The notes: generated by a model from the letters alone, not told the origin. Shown: positions 18,594 to 27,932, numbered from the stretch's first letter. The stretch: DNA of 64,000 nt from Bacillus sp. FJAT-27445 (GCF_001510665.1 NZ_LMTI01000001.1:151793-215792); one strand, 5' to 3'. Made by a program: numbers and translations.

Positions 18594-19946
18594 ATGGCAT
18601 TTGAAGGTTTAGCCGACCGACTGCAGAGTACACTACAGAGAATCCGCGGCAAAGGAAAAGTGAATGAAGCGGATGTCAAGGAAATGATGAGGGAAGTCCG
18701 GCTTGCGCTGCTTGAGGCAGACGTAAACTTTAAAGTAGTCAAAGAGTTCGTCAAAAAAGTCAGCGAACGGGCTGTTGGGCAGGAAGTGCTGAAAAGCCTG
18801 ACGCCTGGGCAACAAGTTATCAAGGTTGTCAAAGAGGAACTGACCGATCTGATGGGCGGCGAACAAAGCAAGATTGCAGTCTCGAACCGTCCGCCGACCG
18901 TCATTATGATGGTTGGTTTGCAAGGGGCCGGTAAAACGACCACAACCGGGAAACTGGCCAATCTTTTAAGGAAGAAGTACAATCGCAAACCGCTCCTCGT
19001 TGCTGCGGATATTTACAGGCCAGCCGCCATCAAGCAGCTTGAAACGCTTGGGAAGCAGTTGGATATGCCTGTTTTTTCGCTTGGCGACCAAGTCAGCCCC
19101 GTTGAAATCGCGAAGCAGGCAATTGCAAAAGCGCGGGAAGACCATAATGACTATGTTCTGATCGATACCGCGGGCCGCCTTCATGTCGATGAAACGCTTA
19201 TGGATGAATTAAAGGACATTAAGGAATTAGCCAAGCCAAATGAAATTTTCCTCGTTGTCGATGCTATGACGGGGCAGGATGCTGTAAATGTGGCCCAAAG
19301 CTTCAATGAACAGCTTGGCCTTACGGGAGTTGTATTGACAAAGCTGGACGGCGATACAAGGGGCGGCGCGGCGCTTTCTATTAGGTCTGTCACGAATACC
19401 CCAATCAAGTTTGTCGGCCTTGGAGAAAAGATGGATGCGCTTGAGGCCTTCCACCCGGAACGGATGGCGTCAAGGATTCTCGGCATGGGTGATGTGATGA
19501 CCCTAATTGAGAAAGCCCAGGCCAACGTGGACGAAGATAAGGCAAAAGAGCTTGAGAAGAAAATGCGGACAGCTACTTTCACCCTTGATGATTTTCTGGA
19601 CCAGCTTGGCCAGGTGAGAAAGATGGGGCCTCTTGAGGATATTTTGAAAATGCTTCCTGGCGCCAATAAAATCAAAGGCCTGGACAGCGTTTCAATTGAT
19701 GAAAAGCAAATTGGCCATGTCGAGGCAATCATCCGTTCGATGACAATCAAGGAAAAGCAAAATCCGGAAATCATCAACTCGAAGCGCAAGCAAAGAATTG
19801 CCAAAGGAAGCGGCAGGACCGTTCCAGAGGTGAACAGGCTGCTAAAGCAGTTCGAGGACATGAAAAAGATGATGAAGCAAATGGCAGGCATGCAGCAAAA
19901 AGGGAAAAAGAAAGGCGGATTCAAGCTTCCGTTCAATCCTTTCTAA
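18594..19946 (+). CDS. ffh: Signal recognition particle protein Ffh
   Basis: 450-aa SRP54 homologue that binds signal peptides and 4.5S/scRNA and docks with FtsY. The N domain is followed by the G domain with GLQGAGKTTTTGKLA near 107-121, DTAGRLHVDE and the TKLDGDTRGGAALS loop. A Met-rich M domain from about 300 onward contains KRIAKGSGR-like RNA-binding residues (KQRIAKGSGRTVPEV) and ends in a basic Gly/Lys tail. Length is typical for Bacillus. AGGAGG lies 6 nt before the ATG. Confidence 0.98.
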   Translation: MAFEGLADRLQSTLQRIRGKGKVNEADVKEMMREVRLALLEADVNFKVVKEFVKKVSERAVGQEVLKSLTPGQQVIKVVKEELTDLMGGEQSKIAVSNRPPTVIMMVGLQGAGKTTTTGKLANLLRKKYNRKPLLVAADIYRPAAIKQLETLGKQLDMPVFSLGDQVSPVEIAKQAIAKAREDHNDYVLIDTAGRLHVDETLMDELKDIKELAKPNEIFLVVDAMTGQDAVNVAQSFNEQLGLTGVVLTKLDGDTRGGAALSIRSVTNTPIKFVGLGEKMDALEAFHPERMASRILGMGDVMTLIEKAQANVDEDKAKELEKKMRTATFTLDDFLDQLGQVRKMGPLEDILKMLPGANKIKGLDSVSIDEKQIGHVEAIIRSMTIKEKQNPEIINSKRKQRIAKGSGRTVPEVNRLLKQFEDMKKMMKQMAGMQQKGKKKGGFKLPFNPF

Positions 19947-20052
19947 GCAAAAAATTACCTGTTTTTAGGTGTTAAGAAAAAAGACTTTACAAACGATTTA
20001 ACAATTGGTATTATACTATCTTGTGTGAAACTATTCGGAGGTGCAAGTTAAA

Positions 20053-20325
20053 ATGGCAGTAAAAATTCGTTTAAAACGCATGGGAGCAAAAAGATCTCCC
20101 TTCTATCGTATTGTTGTAGCAGATTCCCGTTCACCACGTGATGGACGCTTCATTGAGTCAGTAGGCACTTACAATCCAGTTACAGCGCCTGCAGTTGTCG
20201 ACATCAACGAAGAATTGGTTCTAAAGTGGCTTCAAAATGGCGCAAAGCCATCCGACACTGTCCGCAACCTATTCTCTCAAGCCGGCATCATGGAGAAATA
20301 CCATAATGCCAAGCTTGGCAAATAA
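20053..20325 (+). CDS. rpsP: 30S ribosomal protein S16
   Basis: 90-aa S16, a small-subunit protein needed for 30S assembly. The N-terminus [22 protein letters not shown] is family-typical. ATG 20053 is chosen: GGAGGTG lies at 20037-20043 and the length matches B. subtilis; the GTG at 20041 is part of the ribosome site. Upstream there is a T/A-rich segment with TATACT at 20012-20017 that may be a -10 element, but its best -35 (TTTACA, 19986) is 20 bp away, so I give no promoter call. Confidence 0.97.
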   Translation: MAVKIRLKRMGAKRSPFYRIVVADSRSPRDGRFIESVGTYNPVTAPAVVDINEELVLKWLQNGAKPSDTVRNLFSQAGIMEKYHNAKLGK

Positions 20326-20339
20326 AGCGCGAGATAGCC

Positions 20340-20570
20340 ATGAAACAGTTAATCGAAACGATTGTTAAGCCCCTTGTTGATTTTCCTGAGGATGTTCATG
20401 TGAACGTTGTGGAAGAAGATCAACGCGTAACCTATCACCTTTCTGTCAACAAGACCGACATGGGAAAAGTAATCGGAAAGCAGGGGCGCGTTGCGAAAGC
20501 AATACGTACCGTCGTTTATGCGGCAGGTGCATCGGAACAGAAGAAACTGTTTTTAGAAATAAGCGAATAA
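20340..20570 (+). CDS. khpA: KH domain RNA-binding protein KhpA (YlqC)
   Basis: 76-aa single KH domain protein. The GKQG loop (about residues 46-49, in VIGKQGRVAKAIRTVV) is the RNA-contacting GxxG motif. KhpA forms a heterodimer with KhpB/EloR (Jag) in Firmicutes and affects cell elongation and RNA metabolism in Streptococcus. It lies 14 bp after rpsP, the invariant Firmicute position. A repeat element and a terminator follow, so it probably ends the ylxM-ffh-rpsP transcript in many molecules. Confidence 0.93.
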   Translation: MKQLIETIVKPLVDFPEDVHVNVVEEDQRVTYHLSVNKTDMGKVIGKQGRVAKAIRTVVYAAGASEQKKLFLEISE

Positions 20571-20571
20571 G

Positions 20572-20718
20572 AAAAGCGAAAGCGGCTGTTCAGAGCCGTA
20601 TGGGCTGGAGGGCCGCGACATGAGATAAAGGAAACACGAAGAGCCTTAAGCGATTCGATGTTGACTTATCGTAGTGAGTGGACCGAAGTCCACTAGGCTC
20701 TAGCCGCTGCAGCTGGAC
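20572..20718 (+). repeat. Intergenic repeat copy A (khpA-ylqD)
   Basis: 147-bp element starting AAAAGCGAAAGCGGCT and ending CGCTGCAGCTGGAC. The outer stem AGCGGCT (20581-20587) / AGCCGCT (20702-20708), an inner stem GAGCC (20641-20645) / GGCTC (20696-20700) and a hairpin AGTGGAC-cgaa-GTCCACT (20677-20694) make a branched fold. It is about 80% alike to copy B over its central part and shares both ends with copies C and D. There are no ORF or transposase features. Confidence 0.85.
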
Positions 20719-20742
20719 AATCAGTGTTATTTTTTCGAAACT

Positions 20743-20770
20743 AAAAGGAGGGAGAAATCCCTCCTTTTTT
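20743..20770 (+). terminator. Intrinsic terminator before ylqD
   Basis: Stem AAAAGGAGGGA (20743-20753), loop gaaa, TCCCTCCTTTT (20758-20768), then more T. It separates khpA from ylqD-rimM. Confidence 0.88.
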
Positions 20771-20798
20771 GGTATTTTTACATACGGGAGGTTTTTTC

Positions 20799-21188
20799 AT
20801 GAAAATTCTCCGAAATGTTGCTGTCAAGCAAATCCTGACGGAAAGCAGCCGCCAGAAATTGCTTGACGGATATGGCAAAAGGAAGCTTCAGCTTGAAAAA
20901 GAGTGCGGACAGCTTAAGTTTGAGCGAAAAAAGCTTGAAAAGGCTGGCAGGCTTCCCGTGGCTGACATAAAAAAGCAATTTGAAAACGAACTTCGCTCAC
21001 GAAAGGAAAGGATTGCACAGCTTGAGTTTCAAATTAGGCAGTTGCATATGCTACCATTAGGGAGTGAGCTGAAGGAAACAGAAGTTCAGGCAGTTATTGA
21101 TATAAAACCAGGCGACTCCTGGGATGGCGGCCTTTTCCAGGAGATTATCATTCGCGATGGGATAATTGAAGAGATACGCAAGAGGTGA
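20799..21188 (+). CDS. ylqD: YlqD family coiled-coil protein
   Basis: 129-aa YlqD family protein of unknown function, conserved between khpA and rimM in Bacillus. The middle (about residues 12-80) is highly charged and predicted coiled coil (runs of [11 protein letters not shown] and [12 protein letters not shown] type); the C-terminal third is globular ([11 protein letters not shown]). The ATG at 20799 follows GGGAGG by 7 nt; an in-frame GTG at 20769 lies inside the terminator and is rejected. The stop overlaps the ribosome site of rimM, implying coupling. Confidence 0.88.
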   Translation: MKILRNVAVKQILTESSRQKLLDGYGKRKLQLEKECGQLKFERKKLEKAGRLPVADIKKQFENELRSRKERIAQLEFQIRQLHMLPLGSELKETEVQAVIDIKPGDSWDGGLFQEIIIRDGIIEEIRKR

Positions 21189-21193
21189 AAAAA

Positions 21194-21712
21194 ATGGATA
21201 AATGGTTCAATGTAGGAAAAATCGTCAATACCCACGGAATTAGGGGCGAGGTCAGGGTAATTTCGAGGACCGATTTCGCAGATGAAAGGTACAAGCCGGG
21301 AAGCAGGCTCCACTTATTTTTGCCAAAAGAAAAAGAGCCGATTGAATTGGTTGTATCGGCCCATCGACAGCATAAGAACTTTGACTTGCTGCAGTTTGAA
21401 GGCTACGAGAATATCAATGAAGTCGAAAAATTGAGGGATGGTATCCTTAAGGTCCACGAATCACAGCTTGGGGAACTTGAAGATGATGAATACTATTTCC
21501 ATGAAATTATTGGCTGCACGGTTGTAACAACTGAAGGGGAAGAAATCGGAATGATAACCGAAATCCTTACCCCTGGCGCTAATGACGTATGGGTAGTAAA
21601 AGGGAAGGGCGGCAAGGAACAGCTTATTCCTTATATTGCCCAGGTCGTCCTGAAGGTGGACATTAAAGAAAAGACGGTTGTCATCGACCCAATGGAAGGC
21701 CTCCTGTCATGA
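21194..21712 (+). CDS. rimM: Ribosome maturation factor RimM
   Basis: 172-aa RimM, a factor for 16S rRNA 3' (head) domain processing that binds S19. The N-terminal RimM barrel begins [19 protein letters not shown]; the C-terminal PRC-barrel contains EWLLVPY-like residues [17 protein letters not shown] 21194 is chosen because AGAGGTG is properly spaced, while GTG 21185 lies within it. The stop overlaps the trmD start region by 4 bp, as is usual for this pair. Confidence 0.96.
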   Translation: MDKWFNVGKIVNTHGIRGEVRVISRTDFADERYKPGSRLHLFLPKEKEPIELVVSAHRQHKNFDLLQFEGYENINEVEKLRDGILKVHESQLGELEDDEYYFHEIIGCTVVTTEGEEIGMITEILTPGANDVWVVKGKGGKEQLIPYIAQVVLKVDIKEKTVVIDPMEGLLS

Positions 21713-22449
21713 TGAAGATCGATGTATTGACTTTATTCCCCGAAATGTTCGAGGGGGTATTCGGAAGTTCGATCTTAAAAAAGGCGGAGGAAAAAGGGGC
21801 AGTCAGCTATAATGTTGTAAACTTCCGCGAGTACTCCGATAATAAACATAAAACCGTCGACGATTACCCGTATGGCGGCGGGGCCGGGATGGTACTGAAG
21901 CCGCAGCCGATTTTTGACGCTGTCACAGCCCTCTCGGAAAATGGCTCAACTAGGCCGAAGGTAATCCTTCTCTGCCCACAGGGAAAGAGTCATACCCAGC
22001 AGAAAGCGGAGGAACTAGCAAGCGAAGAACACTTGATTTTCATTTGCGGCCATTATGAAGGCTATGATGAGAGAATTAGGGAACACATCGTGACGGAAGA
22101 GATTTCAATCGGCGACTTTATATTAACTGGCGGTGAGCTTGGGGCGATGGTCGTGATAGACAGCGTCGTCAGGCTTCTTCCGGAGGTGCTTGGGAATGAG
22201 GAGTCGCACAGGAAAGATTCCTTCAGCACAGGCCTGCTTGAGCATCCTCACTACACGAGGCCGGCGGATTTCCGCGGCATGAAGGTTCCCGATGTGCTCA
22301 TATCTGGTAACCATAAGCTTGTGGATGAGTGGAGGACTAAGGAATCGCTAAGGCGGACTTGGAATCGGCGGCCTGACCTTTTCAATGAAATCGAGCTTGA
22401 CCCCATCCAGCAAAAATGGCTTGAAGAGATTAAAAAAGAAGGTCGGTAG
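21709..22449 (+). CDS. trmD: tRNA (guanine-N1)-methyltransferase TrmD
   Basis: 246-aa TrmD, which makes m1G37 in tRNA using S-adenosylmethionine and prevents +1 frameshifting. It opens [13 protein letters not shown], and the SPOUT trefoil-knot motifs are present: [22 protein letters not shown] and [18 protein letters not shown]. It overlaps rimM by 4 bp. The next gene, rplS, has its own promoter and leader. Length is close to the 243 residues of B. subtilis TrmD. Confidence 0.97.
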   Translation: MMKIDVLTLFPEMFEGVFGSSILKKAEEKGAVSYNVVNFREYSDNKHKTVDDYPYGGGAGMVLKPQPIFDAVTALSENGSTRPKVILLCPQGKSHTQQKAEELASEEHLIFICGHYEGYDERIREHIVTEEISIGDFILTGGELGAMVVIDSVVRLLPEVLGNEESHRKDSFSTGLLEHPHYTRPADFRGMKVPDVLISGNHKLVDEWRTKESLRRTWNRRPDLFNEIELDPIQQKWLEEIKKEGR

Positions 22450-22452
22450 TTA

Positions 22453-22481
22453 TTGCGCTCCGCACCTGTTTATGGTAAGAT
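22453..22481 (+). promoter_or_regulatory. Sigma-A promoter for rplS
   Basis: -35 TTGCGC (22453-22458), 17-bp spacer, -10 TAAGAT (22476-22481). It begins 4 nt after the trmD stop and drives the rplS leader. Confidence 0.7.
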
Positions 22482-22487
22482 ACATCT

Positions 22488-22585
22488 TGTGACTTGAGCC
22501 GGATATCCGGACAGGTTCTTTAAAACGATGTTCCGCTGCACAGGCAAGTGGTTTGCAAGAGCATCTGTGGGAGGAGTTGAAAACG
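22488..22585 (+). ncRNA. Probable L19 (rplS) leader RNA
   Basis: A roughly 100-nt 5' leader between a good promoter and rplS. It contains the self-complementary CCGGATATCCGG, paired CTTG/CAAG arms, and GATG...CATC around the ribosome site. The position and size fit the Firmicute L19 leader family (Rfam RF00556), in which L19 is thought to control its own synthesis. Assignment is by position and rough fold only; no covariance search was possible. Confidence 0.55.
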
Positions 22586-22930
22586 ATGCAACAATTAATC
22601 AATGAAATCACAAAAGCACAGCTTCGCACGGATCTTCCTTCGTTCCGTCCTGGTGACACTGTACGTATCCACGTTAAGGTTGTCGAGGGCACACGCGAGC
22701 GTATCCAGTTGTTCGAAGGTGTTGTGATCAAGCGTCGTGGTGGTGGAATCAGCGAAACTTTTACTGTTCGTAAAATTTCCTATGGAGTAGGCGTAGAGCG
22801 TACTTTCCCTGTCCACACACCGAAAATTGCGAAATTGGAAGTACTCCGCCGCGGTAAAGTCCGCCGTGCGAAGCTTTACTACCTGCGCAAACTTCGTGGC
22901 AAAAAAGCCCGTATCAAAGAAATTCGATAA
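22586..22930 (+). CDS. rplS: 50S ribosomal protein L19
   Basis: 114-aa L19, located at the 30S-50S interface. [18 protein letters not shown] opens the protein and the basic C-terminus ([25 protein letters not shown] pieces) is typical. ATG 22586 is preceded by GGGAGGAG; the upstream in-frame ATG at 22553 lies in the leader and is rejected. Length is identical to the family norm. Confidence 0.97.
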   Translation: MQQLINEITKAQLRTDLPSFRPGDTVRIHVKVVEGTRERIQLFEGVVIKRRGGGISETFTVRKISYGVGVERTFPVHTPKIAKLEVLRRGKVRRAKLYYLRKLRGKKARIKEIR

Positions 22931-23054
22931 TAAGGAAAGCAACAGTGCCCGCTTTAGGGACGCTCGAGCTGGACAAGAAACAAGGAAGCGCCTTCGCCAG
23001 GTCCCCGCAGCCATTATCGGCCGGTGCCCGCGATGGCGCTTTGTTTGTTTTACT
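22931..23054 (+). other. rplS downstream spacer with possible repeat remnant
   Basis: No gene is visible. A segment near 22960-23005 reads CTCGAGCTGGACAAG followed by GGAAGCGCCTTCGCCAGG. This resembles the end of one intergenic repeat (GCAGCTGGAC) followed by the start of another (AAGCGAAGGGGCC), like the C-D junction at 40.4 kb. It is too diverged to call confidently. Confidence 0.3.
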
Positions 23055-23080
23055 AGGCTTGCACACCAGGCCTTTTTTTT
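23055..23080 (+). terminator. Intrinsic terminator after rplS
   Basis: Stem AGGCTTG (23055-23061), loop cacac, CAGGCCT (23067-23073) with one G-U pair, then seven further T. Confidence 0.85.
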
Positions 23081-23087
23081 GTAAAAA

Positions 23088-23215
23088 TAAAGTGAACCTT
23101 CCATCAGTAGGGGTTGTTCATCCCCACTGATGTTTATGTGAACCAAAAGGACCTTTACGGGCAGTTGATCCTTCGAAATATCTTATTCTTGTGGTGGGGA
23201 CCTTGCTGCCCGATT
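23088..23215 (+). ncRNA. Repeated hairpin element 1, upstream of lepB
   Basis: Starts ATAAAGTGAACCTTC, followed by a hairpin CATCAGT(A)GGGG / CCCCACTGATG (23102-23132) with loop TTGTTCAT. A second arm GGGCAG (23159-23164) / CTGCCC (23206-23211) spans a segment with GGTGGGG. The first hairpin, its loop and the GGTGGGG...CTGCCCG end recur upstream of polC at 46.86 kb. Either a structured RNA family or a repeat; strand and transcription are not proven. Confidence 0.55.
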
Positions 23216-23365
23216 GGGGATAATTATCCGGCTGCAAAATTGTTTCATTTTTTTTACAATCATCATTTTCGCTCCTGAAAATTGCATTCCTTTTGTGTTT
23301 AAGTGTGCCGGGTTATGTAAAATAGAGTATGGAATCAACTTTAAGGAAATGGGTGGGAACAGATT

Positions 23366-23926
23366 ATGACTAAAAAGAAAAATGAAGTATGGGAATGGAC
23401 TAAAGCGCTTCTTGTCGCTGTTGCGCTTGCTGCAGCCATCCGCTATTTCCTTTTTGCACCGATTGTTGTTGACGGACAGTCGATGATGCCAACCCTGAAG
23501 CACCAAGACAGGATGATTGTGAATAAATTCAGCTACCGGATTGGGGAGCCGGAACGGTTTGACATTATCGTTTTCCATGCACCCGAGCAGAAGGACTATA
23601 TTAAGCGTGTAATCGGCCTGCCGGGAGACCACGTTGAATATAAGGACGATACCCTTTATGTGAATGGAAAGGCGTATGAAGAGCCTTATTTGGATGCCTA
23701 TAAGAAAATGGTTGTGGATGGGCCGCTGACGGATCCCTTCACACTTGAAGAAAAGACTGGCAGTAAAACCGTACCAGAGGGAGAATTGTTCGTCATGGGC
23801 GACAATCGAAGATACTCAAAGGACAGCCGGCACATCGGGACGGTCCCGATGGAAAAAGTGCTTGGAAAAACAAACGTTGTGTATTGGCCGGTCAAAGATA
23901 TGCGCATAGTAAAATTAGATGAATAG
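23366..23926 (+). CDS. lepB: Signal peptidase I
   Basis: 186-aa type I signal peptidase (SipS/SipT class) that cleaves signal peptides outside the membrane. A single N-terminal membrane anchor spans about residues 13-31. The catalytic serine is S39 in GQSMMPT and the general-base lysine K80 in YIKRVIGLPGD; the box E motif GDNRRYSKDSR is intact. It has one anchor, as in Gram-positive enzymes. The position between rplS and rbgA is found in several Bacillaceae but not in B. subtilis 168. No convincing promoter was found. Confidence 0.95.
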   Translation: MTKKKNEVWEWTKALLVAVALAAAIRYFLFAPIVVDGQSMMPTLKHQDRMIVNKFSYRIGEPERFDIIVFHAPEQKDYIKRVIGLPGDHVEYKDDTLYVNGKAYEEPYLDAYKKMVVDGPLTDPFTLEEKTGSKTVPEGELFVMGDNRRYSKDSRHIGTVPMEKVLGKTNVVYWPVKDMRIVKLDE

Positions 23927-23955
23927 ATGTCAATAAGCAGTAGGAGGTGGCCGCT

Positions 23956-24834
23956 TTGACCATACAATGGTTTCCGGGCCACATGGCAAAAGCACGCAGA
24001 GAAGTAACTGAAAAGCTGAAGCTCGTCGATATCATTTTTGAACTTATCGATGCGAGGATCCCCTATTCTTCGAGGAATCCGATGATTGATGAAATCATTC
24101 AGCACAAACCAAGGCTGGTCCTGCTGAACAAAGCGGATATGGCCGATAAGGATGCGACAAGGGCCTGGATCCGCCATTTTGCGGAGAAGGGAATTAAGGC
24201 GCTTGCAATCAACGCCCAGGCGGGAGAAGGAATGAAGGAAATAACCGCCGCTTCCCATGAAATTTTAAAGGAAAAGTTTGATCGGCTCAGGGCAAAGGGC
24301 GTTAAGCCGCGAGCCATCCGGGCTATGATTGTCGGAATCCCGAACGCCGGGAAATCGACCCTGATCAACAGGCTCGCCAAAAAGAATATTGCTAAAACAG
24401 GAAACACCCCGGGCGTGACAAAGGCGCAGCAATGGATTAAGGTGGGCAAGGAGCTTGAACTCCTCGATACCCCAGGCATTCTTTGGCCGAAGTTTGAGGA
24501 TCAGGAAGTCGGCAAAAAACTTGCGATTACCGGCGCCATTAAAGACACTCTTCTTAACCTTCATGAAATGGCGCTTTTCGGACTGAGGTTTTTGGAAAAG
24601 AACTATCCAGGCCGCTTGTCGGAACGATATAAAATGGAAACAGTTCCGGAAGATCCGGTCGAGCTTTTTGAACATATCGGCAAGCTGAGGGGAGCCCTTG
24701 GCGCGGGAGGGACAGTCGATTATGACAAAGTTGCCGAACTCGTTGTCAGGGAAATCAGGATGGAAAAGTTCGGTCCGCTGACCTTTGAGCGGCCGGAAGA
24801 CATTACTGATACAAGCGAACAAGAAACGAAATAG
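23956..24834 (+). CDS. rbgA: Ribosome biogenesis GTPase RbgA (YlqF)
   Basis: 292-aa circularly permuted GTPase required for a late step of 50S assembly (uL16 incorporation). The G4 motif NKADM comes first (about 59-63), then G1 GIPNAGKST near 127-135 and G3 DTPG near 172-175; the C-terminal domain has the RNA-binding ANTAR-like helices. The TTG at 23956 gives the conserved start [14 protein letters not shown] and is 7 nt from AGGAGGT; the GTG at 23947 lies within that site. About ten residues longer than B. subtilis RbgA. Confidence 0.95.
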   Translation: MTIQWFPGHMAKARREVTEKLKLVDIIFELIDARIPYSSRNPMIDEIIQHKPRLVLLNKADMADKDATRAWIRHFAEKGIKALAINAQAGEGMKEITAASHEILKEKFDRLRAKGVKPRAIRAMIVGIPNAGKSTLINRLAKKNIAKTGNTPGVTKAQQWIKVGKELELLDTPGILWPKFEDQEVGKKLAITGAIKDTLLNLHEMALFGLRFLEKNYPGRLSERYKMETVPEDPVELFEHIGKLRGALGAGGTVDYDKVAELVVREIRMEKFGPLTFERPEDITDTSEQETK

Positions 24835-24860
24835 GCTCTCTCAACGAGGGCCTTCTTTCG
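24833..24860 (+). terminator. Probable terminator after rbgA
   Basis: Stem GGCTCTC (24834-24840), loop tcaac, GAGGGCC (24846-24852) with one G-U pair, followed by the T-rich TTCTTTCG. Shorter and weaker than others in the window. Confidence 0.55.
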
Positions 24861-24892
24861 TTTAATCAATAATACATAGGGGCAAATGCGGA

Positions 24893-25666
24893 ATGAAGAA
24901 TTTAAGTATAAGGGAAATCGAGCAAAAGCTGTCGTCCATCATGGATGACAAAGATCCTTTTCTGCAAGAGGCAGGAAAGGATAGCCGGAAAGGCGTACAG
25001 GAATTAATAAGGAAATGGAACCAGGCCCGCAGCGAAGAAGTGAAATTGCGGGAAAGGTTTTACGAAATGACCTATTTTGAGAGGGAAGCAAGGGCACAGG
25101 GCTTCAAGCTGATTGCTGGTATCGACGAAGCGGGGAGAGGCCCGCTCGCTGGTCCAGTTGCAGCAGCAGCTGTTATTTTGCCTGAGGATTTTTTCCTGCC
25201 TGGTCTCGATGATTCAAAAAAACTATCTGCCAAAAGGCGGGAGGAATATGAGCAAAAGATTAAGCGGGAGGCCATCGCATTTAATGTCTGCCTTATCGGC
25301 CCTGAGGAAATTGATGAGCTGAATATTTACCAGGCATCAATAAAGGCAATGAAAAACGCCGCCGCCTCCCTCTCGCCTCTCCCGGACTATGTGCTTGTAG
25401 ATGCAATAAAGCTGGAAATGCCTTTTCCGTCCGAGCCAATCATCAAAGGGGATGCACGAAGCATTTCAATTGCCGCAGCTTCTATATTGGCAAAAAATGA
25501 ACGGGACAGGTTCATGAAAAACATTGCCAGCCAATTCCCTGTTTACGGGTTTGATAGACATATGGGCTATGGCACAAAAGAACATCTGGAAGCCATTAAA
25601 AAATACGGGATTACACCCCATCACAGAAAGTCCTTCGCACCGGTTAAAGCCGCCGCGGAAAGCTGA
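24893..25666 (+). CDS. rnhB: Ribonuclease HII
   Basis: 257-aa RNase HII that removes ribonucleotides and RNA primers from DNA. The catalytic signature GIDEAGRGPLAGPV places D78-E79, with the DDSKKLS block after it and DAIKLEMPFP and the C-terminal HxxHxxS-like HHRKSF region also present. The extended N-terminal helical region (first about 70 residues) is usual in Bacillus. The ribosome site is weak. In B. subtilis ylqG and ylqH follow; here sucC follows directly. Confidence 0.96.
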   Translation: MKNLSIREIEQKLSSIMDDKDPFLQEAGKDSRKGVQELIRKWNQARSEEVKLRERFYEMTYFEREARAQGFKLIAGIDEAGRGPLAGPVAAAAVILPEDFFLPGLDDSKKLSAKRREEYEQKIKREAIAFNVCLIGPEEIDELNIYQASIKAMKNAAASLSPLPDYVLVDAIKLEMPFPSEPIIKGDARSISIAAASILAKNERDRFMKNIASQFPVYGFDRHMGYGTKEHLEAIKKYGITPHHRKSFAPVKAAAES

Positions 25667-25762
25667 AAAAGAGGGGAAAAATAACTTTTCACTGTAGAAA
25701 AGATGGATGTGTGGGAAACTATTTCAAACATTCGGATGAAAGGCAATGTTTAGCCTAAAGGG

Positions 25763-25791
25763 TAGACAACCTTCGAGGCTTTATATAAAAT
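25763..25791 (+). promoter_or_regulatory. Candidate promoter for sucCD
   Basis: -35 TAGACA (25763-25768), 17-bp spacer, -10 TAAAAT (25786-25791), 45 nt before the sucC ATG. Confidence 0.5.
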
Positions 25792-25835
25792 GAAAGCGCA
25801 GTGCAATTTTTGACAGCTTGTAAGGAGGATGGGAA

Positions 25836-26996
25836 ATGAATATCCACGAGTATCAGGGGAAAGAAATACTCAGGAAATATGGAGTGGCGGTCCCAAATGG
25901 AAAAGTGGCATTCACGGTAGAAGAAGCCGTAGATGCCGCCCGTGAACTTGGAACGAAGGTTTGTGTCGTAAAAGCGCAAATCCATGCTGGCGGCAGGGGG
26001 AAAGCCGGCGGTGTAAAAGTTGCCAAAAATTTAGATGAAGTGCGTACATATGCTAGTGAAATACTTGGCAAAACGCTGGTCACCCATCAAACCGGCCCCG
26101 ATGGCAAAGAGGTCAAGCGCCTTTTAATCGAAGAAGGCTGTGATATTAAAAAGGAATATTACATCGGCCTTGTCCTTGACAGGGCTACATCCCGTGTTGT
26201 CCTGATGGCTTCCGAGGAAGGCGGAACGGAAATCGAAGAGGTTGCCGAAAAAACGCCTGAAAAGATTTTTAAGGAAGAAATCGACCCTGTAATCGGACTG
26301 CAGCCATTCCAGGCGCGCCGTGTTGCTTTTAACATTAACATCCCGAAGGAACTGGTTGGCCAGGCGGTCAAATTCATGACAAGCCTCTACCAGGCCTATA
26401 TTGAAAAAGATTGCTCGATTGCAGAAATCAACCCTCTAGTTGTAACCGGTGACGGAAAAGTTATGGCGCTTGATGCCAAGCTGAATTTTGATTCCAATGC
26501 CCTTTATCGCCAAAAGGATATCCTGGAATACCGTGATCTTGAAGAAGAGGATCCAAAAGAAATCGAAGCTTCCAAATATGACCTGAGCTATATTGCCCTT
26601 GATGGAAACATTGGCTGCATGGTAAATGGAGCCGGCCTGGCAATGGCGACAATGGACATTGTCAAGCATTACGGCGGCGACCCCGCCAACTTCCTTGATG
26701 TTGGGGGCGGTGCTACAGCCGAAAAGGTTACCGAGGCATTCAAAATCATCCTTTCCGATTCGAAAGTAAAAGGCATTTTCGTCAATATTTTCGGCGGGAT
26801 CATGAAGTGCGATGTCATTGCAACGGGTGTCGTTGAGGCAGCAAAACAGGTAGGGCTTGAAGTTCCACTTGTTGTCCGCCTTGAAGGAACAAACGTTGAA
26901 CTAGGCAAGCAGATTCTGAACGAATCCGGGCTGAATATCGTTGCGGCAGAATCAATGGCCGACGGTGCCCAGAAAATCGTTTCTTTGGTGAAATAA
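25836..26996 (+). CDS. sucC: Succinyl-CoA synthetase beta subunit
   Basis: 386-aa ADP-forming beta subunit of succinate-CoA ligase, which makes ATP from succinyl-CoA in the TCA cycle. The N-terminal ATP-grasp fold begins [17 protein letters not shown], the [10 protein letters not shown] loop binds nucleotide, and the C-terminal CoA-ligase domain carries [11 protein letters not shown] and [17 protein letters not shown] lies 7 nt before the ATG. It is 15 bp upstream of sucD. Confidence 0.98.
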   Translation: MNIHEYQGKEILRKYGVAVPNGKVAFTVEEAVDAARELGTKVCVVKAQIHAGGRGKAGGVKVAKNLDEVRTYASEILGKTLVTHQTGPDGKEVKRLLIEEGCDIKKEYYIGLVLDRATSRVVLMASEEGGTEIEEVAEKTPEKIFKEEIDPVIGLQPFQARRVAFNINIPKELVGQAVKFMTSLYQAYIEKDCSIAEINPLVVTGDGKVMALDAKLNFDSNALYRQKDILEYRDLEEEDPKEIEASKYDLSYIALDGNIGCMVNGAGLAMATMDIVKHYGGDPANFLDVGGGATAEKVTEAFKIILSDSKVKGIFVNIFGGIMKCDVIATGVVEAAKQVGLEVPLVVRLEGTNVELGKQILNESGLNIVAAESMADGAQKIVSLVK

Positions 26997-27011
26997 AAGG
27001 GGGTAATTGTT

Positions 27012-27914
27012 GTGAGCGTTTTTATCAATAAAGACACAAAAGTCATCGTCCAGGGAATCACTGGATCAACTGCACTTTTTCATACAAAGCAAATGCTTGA
27101 ATACGGCACGAAAATTGTCGGCGGAACAACTCCGGGCAAGGGCGGCCAGGAAGTTGAAGGCGTGCCTGTTTTCAATACAGTAAGAGAAGCTGTCGAAGCA
27201 ACAGGTGCAAACGCTTCCGTCATCTATGTTCCAGCTCCATTCGCGGCTGATGCGATCATTGAGGCGGTAGATGCTGAACTTGACCTTGCCATCTGCATTA
27301 CCGAGCATATTCCTGTTCTTGACATGGTTAAAGTAAAACGCTACATGGAAGGCAAAAAGACACGTCTGGTCGGTCCGAACTGCCCGGGAGTCATTACAGC
27401 TGACGAGTGTAAAATCGGGATCATGCCTGGTTATATCCATACAAAAGGCCACGTTGGAGTGGTTTCCCGGTCCGGAACGCTTACATATGAGGCTGTGCAC
27501 CAGCTTACACAGGCGGGAATTGGACAGACAACAGCTGTTGGAATCGGCGGGGACCCTGTCAACGGCACAAACTTCATCGATTGCCTGAAGGCGTTCAATG
27601 AAGACCCTGAGACCTATGCGGTCATCATGATTGGTGAAATCGGCGGAACTGCCGAAGAGGAAGCAGCCGAGTGGGTAAAAGCCAACATGACAAAACCAGT
27701 CGTCGGCTTTATCGGCGGCCGTACCGCACCTCCTGGAAAGAGAATGGGCCATGCAGGCGCAATCATTTCCGGCGGCAAGGGAACAGCTGATGAAAAAATC
27801 CGAGTTATGAACGAATGCGGAATTAAAGTAGCAGACACTCCTGCCGTAATGGGTGAAACGCTGATTGAAGTTTTAAAAGAAAAAGGACTTTACGAAAAGT
27901 GTAAGACACATTAA
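27012..27914 (+). CDS. sucD: Succinyl-CoA synthetase alpha subunit
   Basis: 300-aa alpha subunit with CoA-binding Rossmann domain ([16 protein letters not shown], then GGTTPGKGG) and the active-site phosphohistidine H247 in GHAGAI. The start is GTG 27012 after a GGGGG-type ribosome site, giving the usual N-terminus MSVFINKDT. Forms a heterodimer or heterotetramer with SucC. Confidence 0.98.
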   Translation: MSVFINKDTKVIVQGITGSTALFHTKQMLEYGTKIVGGTTPGKGGQEVEGVPVFNTVREAVEATGANASVIYVPAPFAADAIIEAVDAELDLAICITEHIPVLDMVKVKRYMEGKKTRLVGPNCPGVITADECKIGIMPGYIHTKGHVGVVSRSGTLTYEAVHQLTQAGIGQTTAVGIGGDPVNGTNFIDCLKAFNEDPETYAVIMIGEIGGTAEEEAAEWVKANMTKPVVGFIGGRTAPPGKRMGHAGAIISGGKGTADEKIRVMNECGIKVADTPAVMGETLIEVLKEKGLYEKCKTH

Positions 27915-27932
27915 TCGAACAATTTTATTGGG

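Noticed and set aside
19947-20036. Terminator between ffh and rpsP (ACCTgttttTAGGT)
   Set aside because: The stem is only about 5 bp and is not followed by a T tract.
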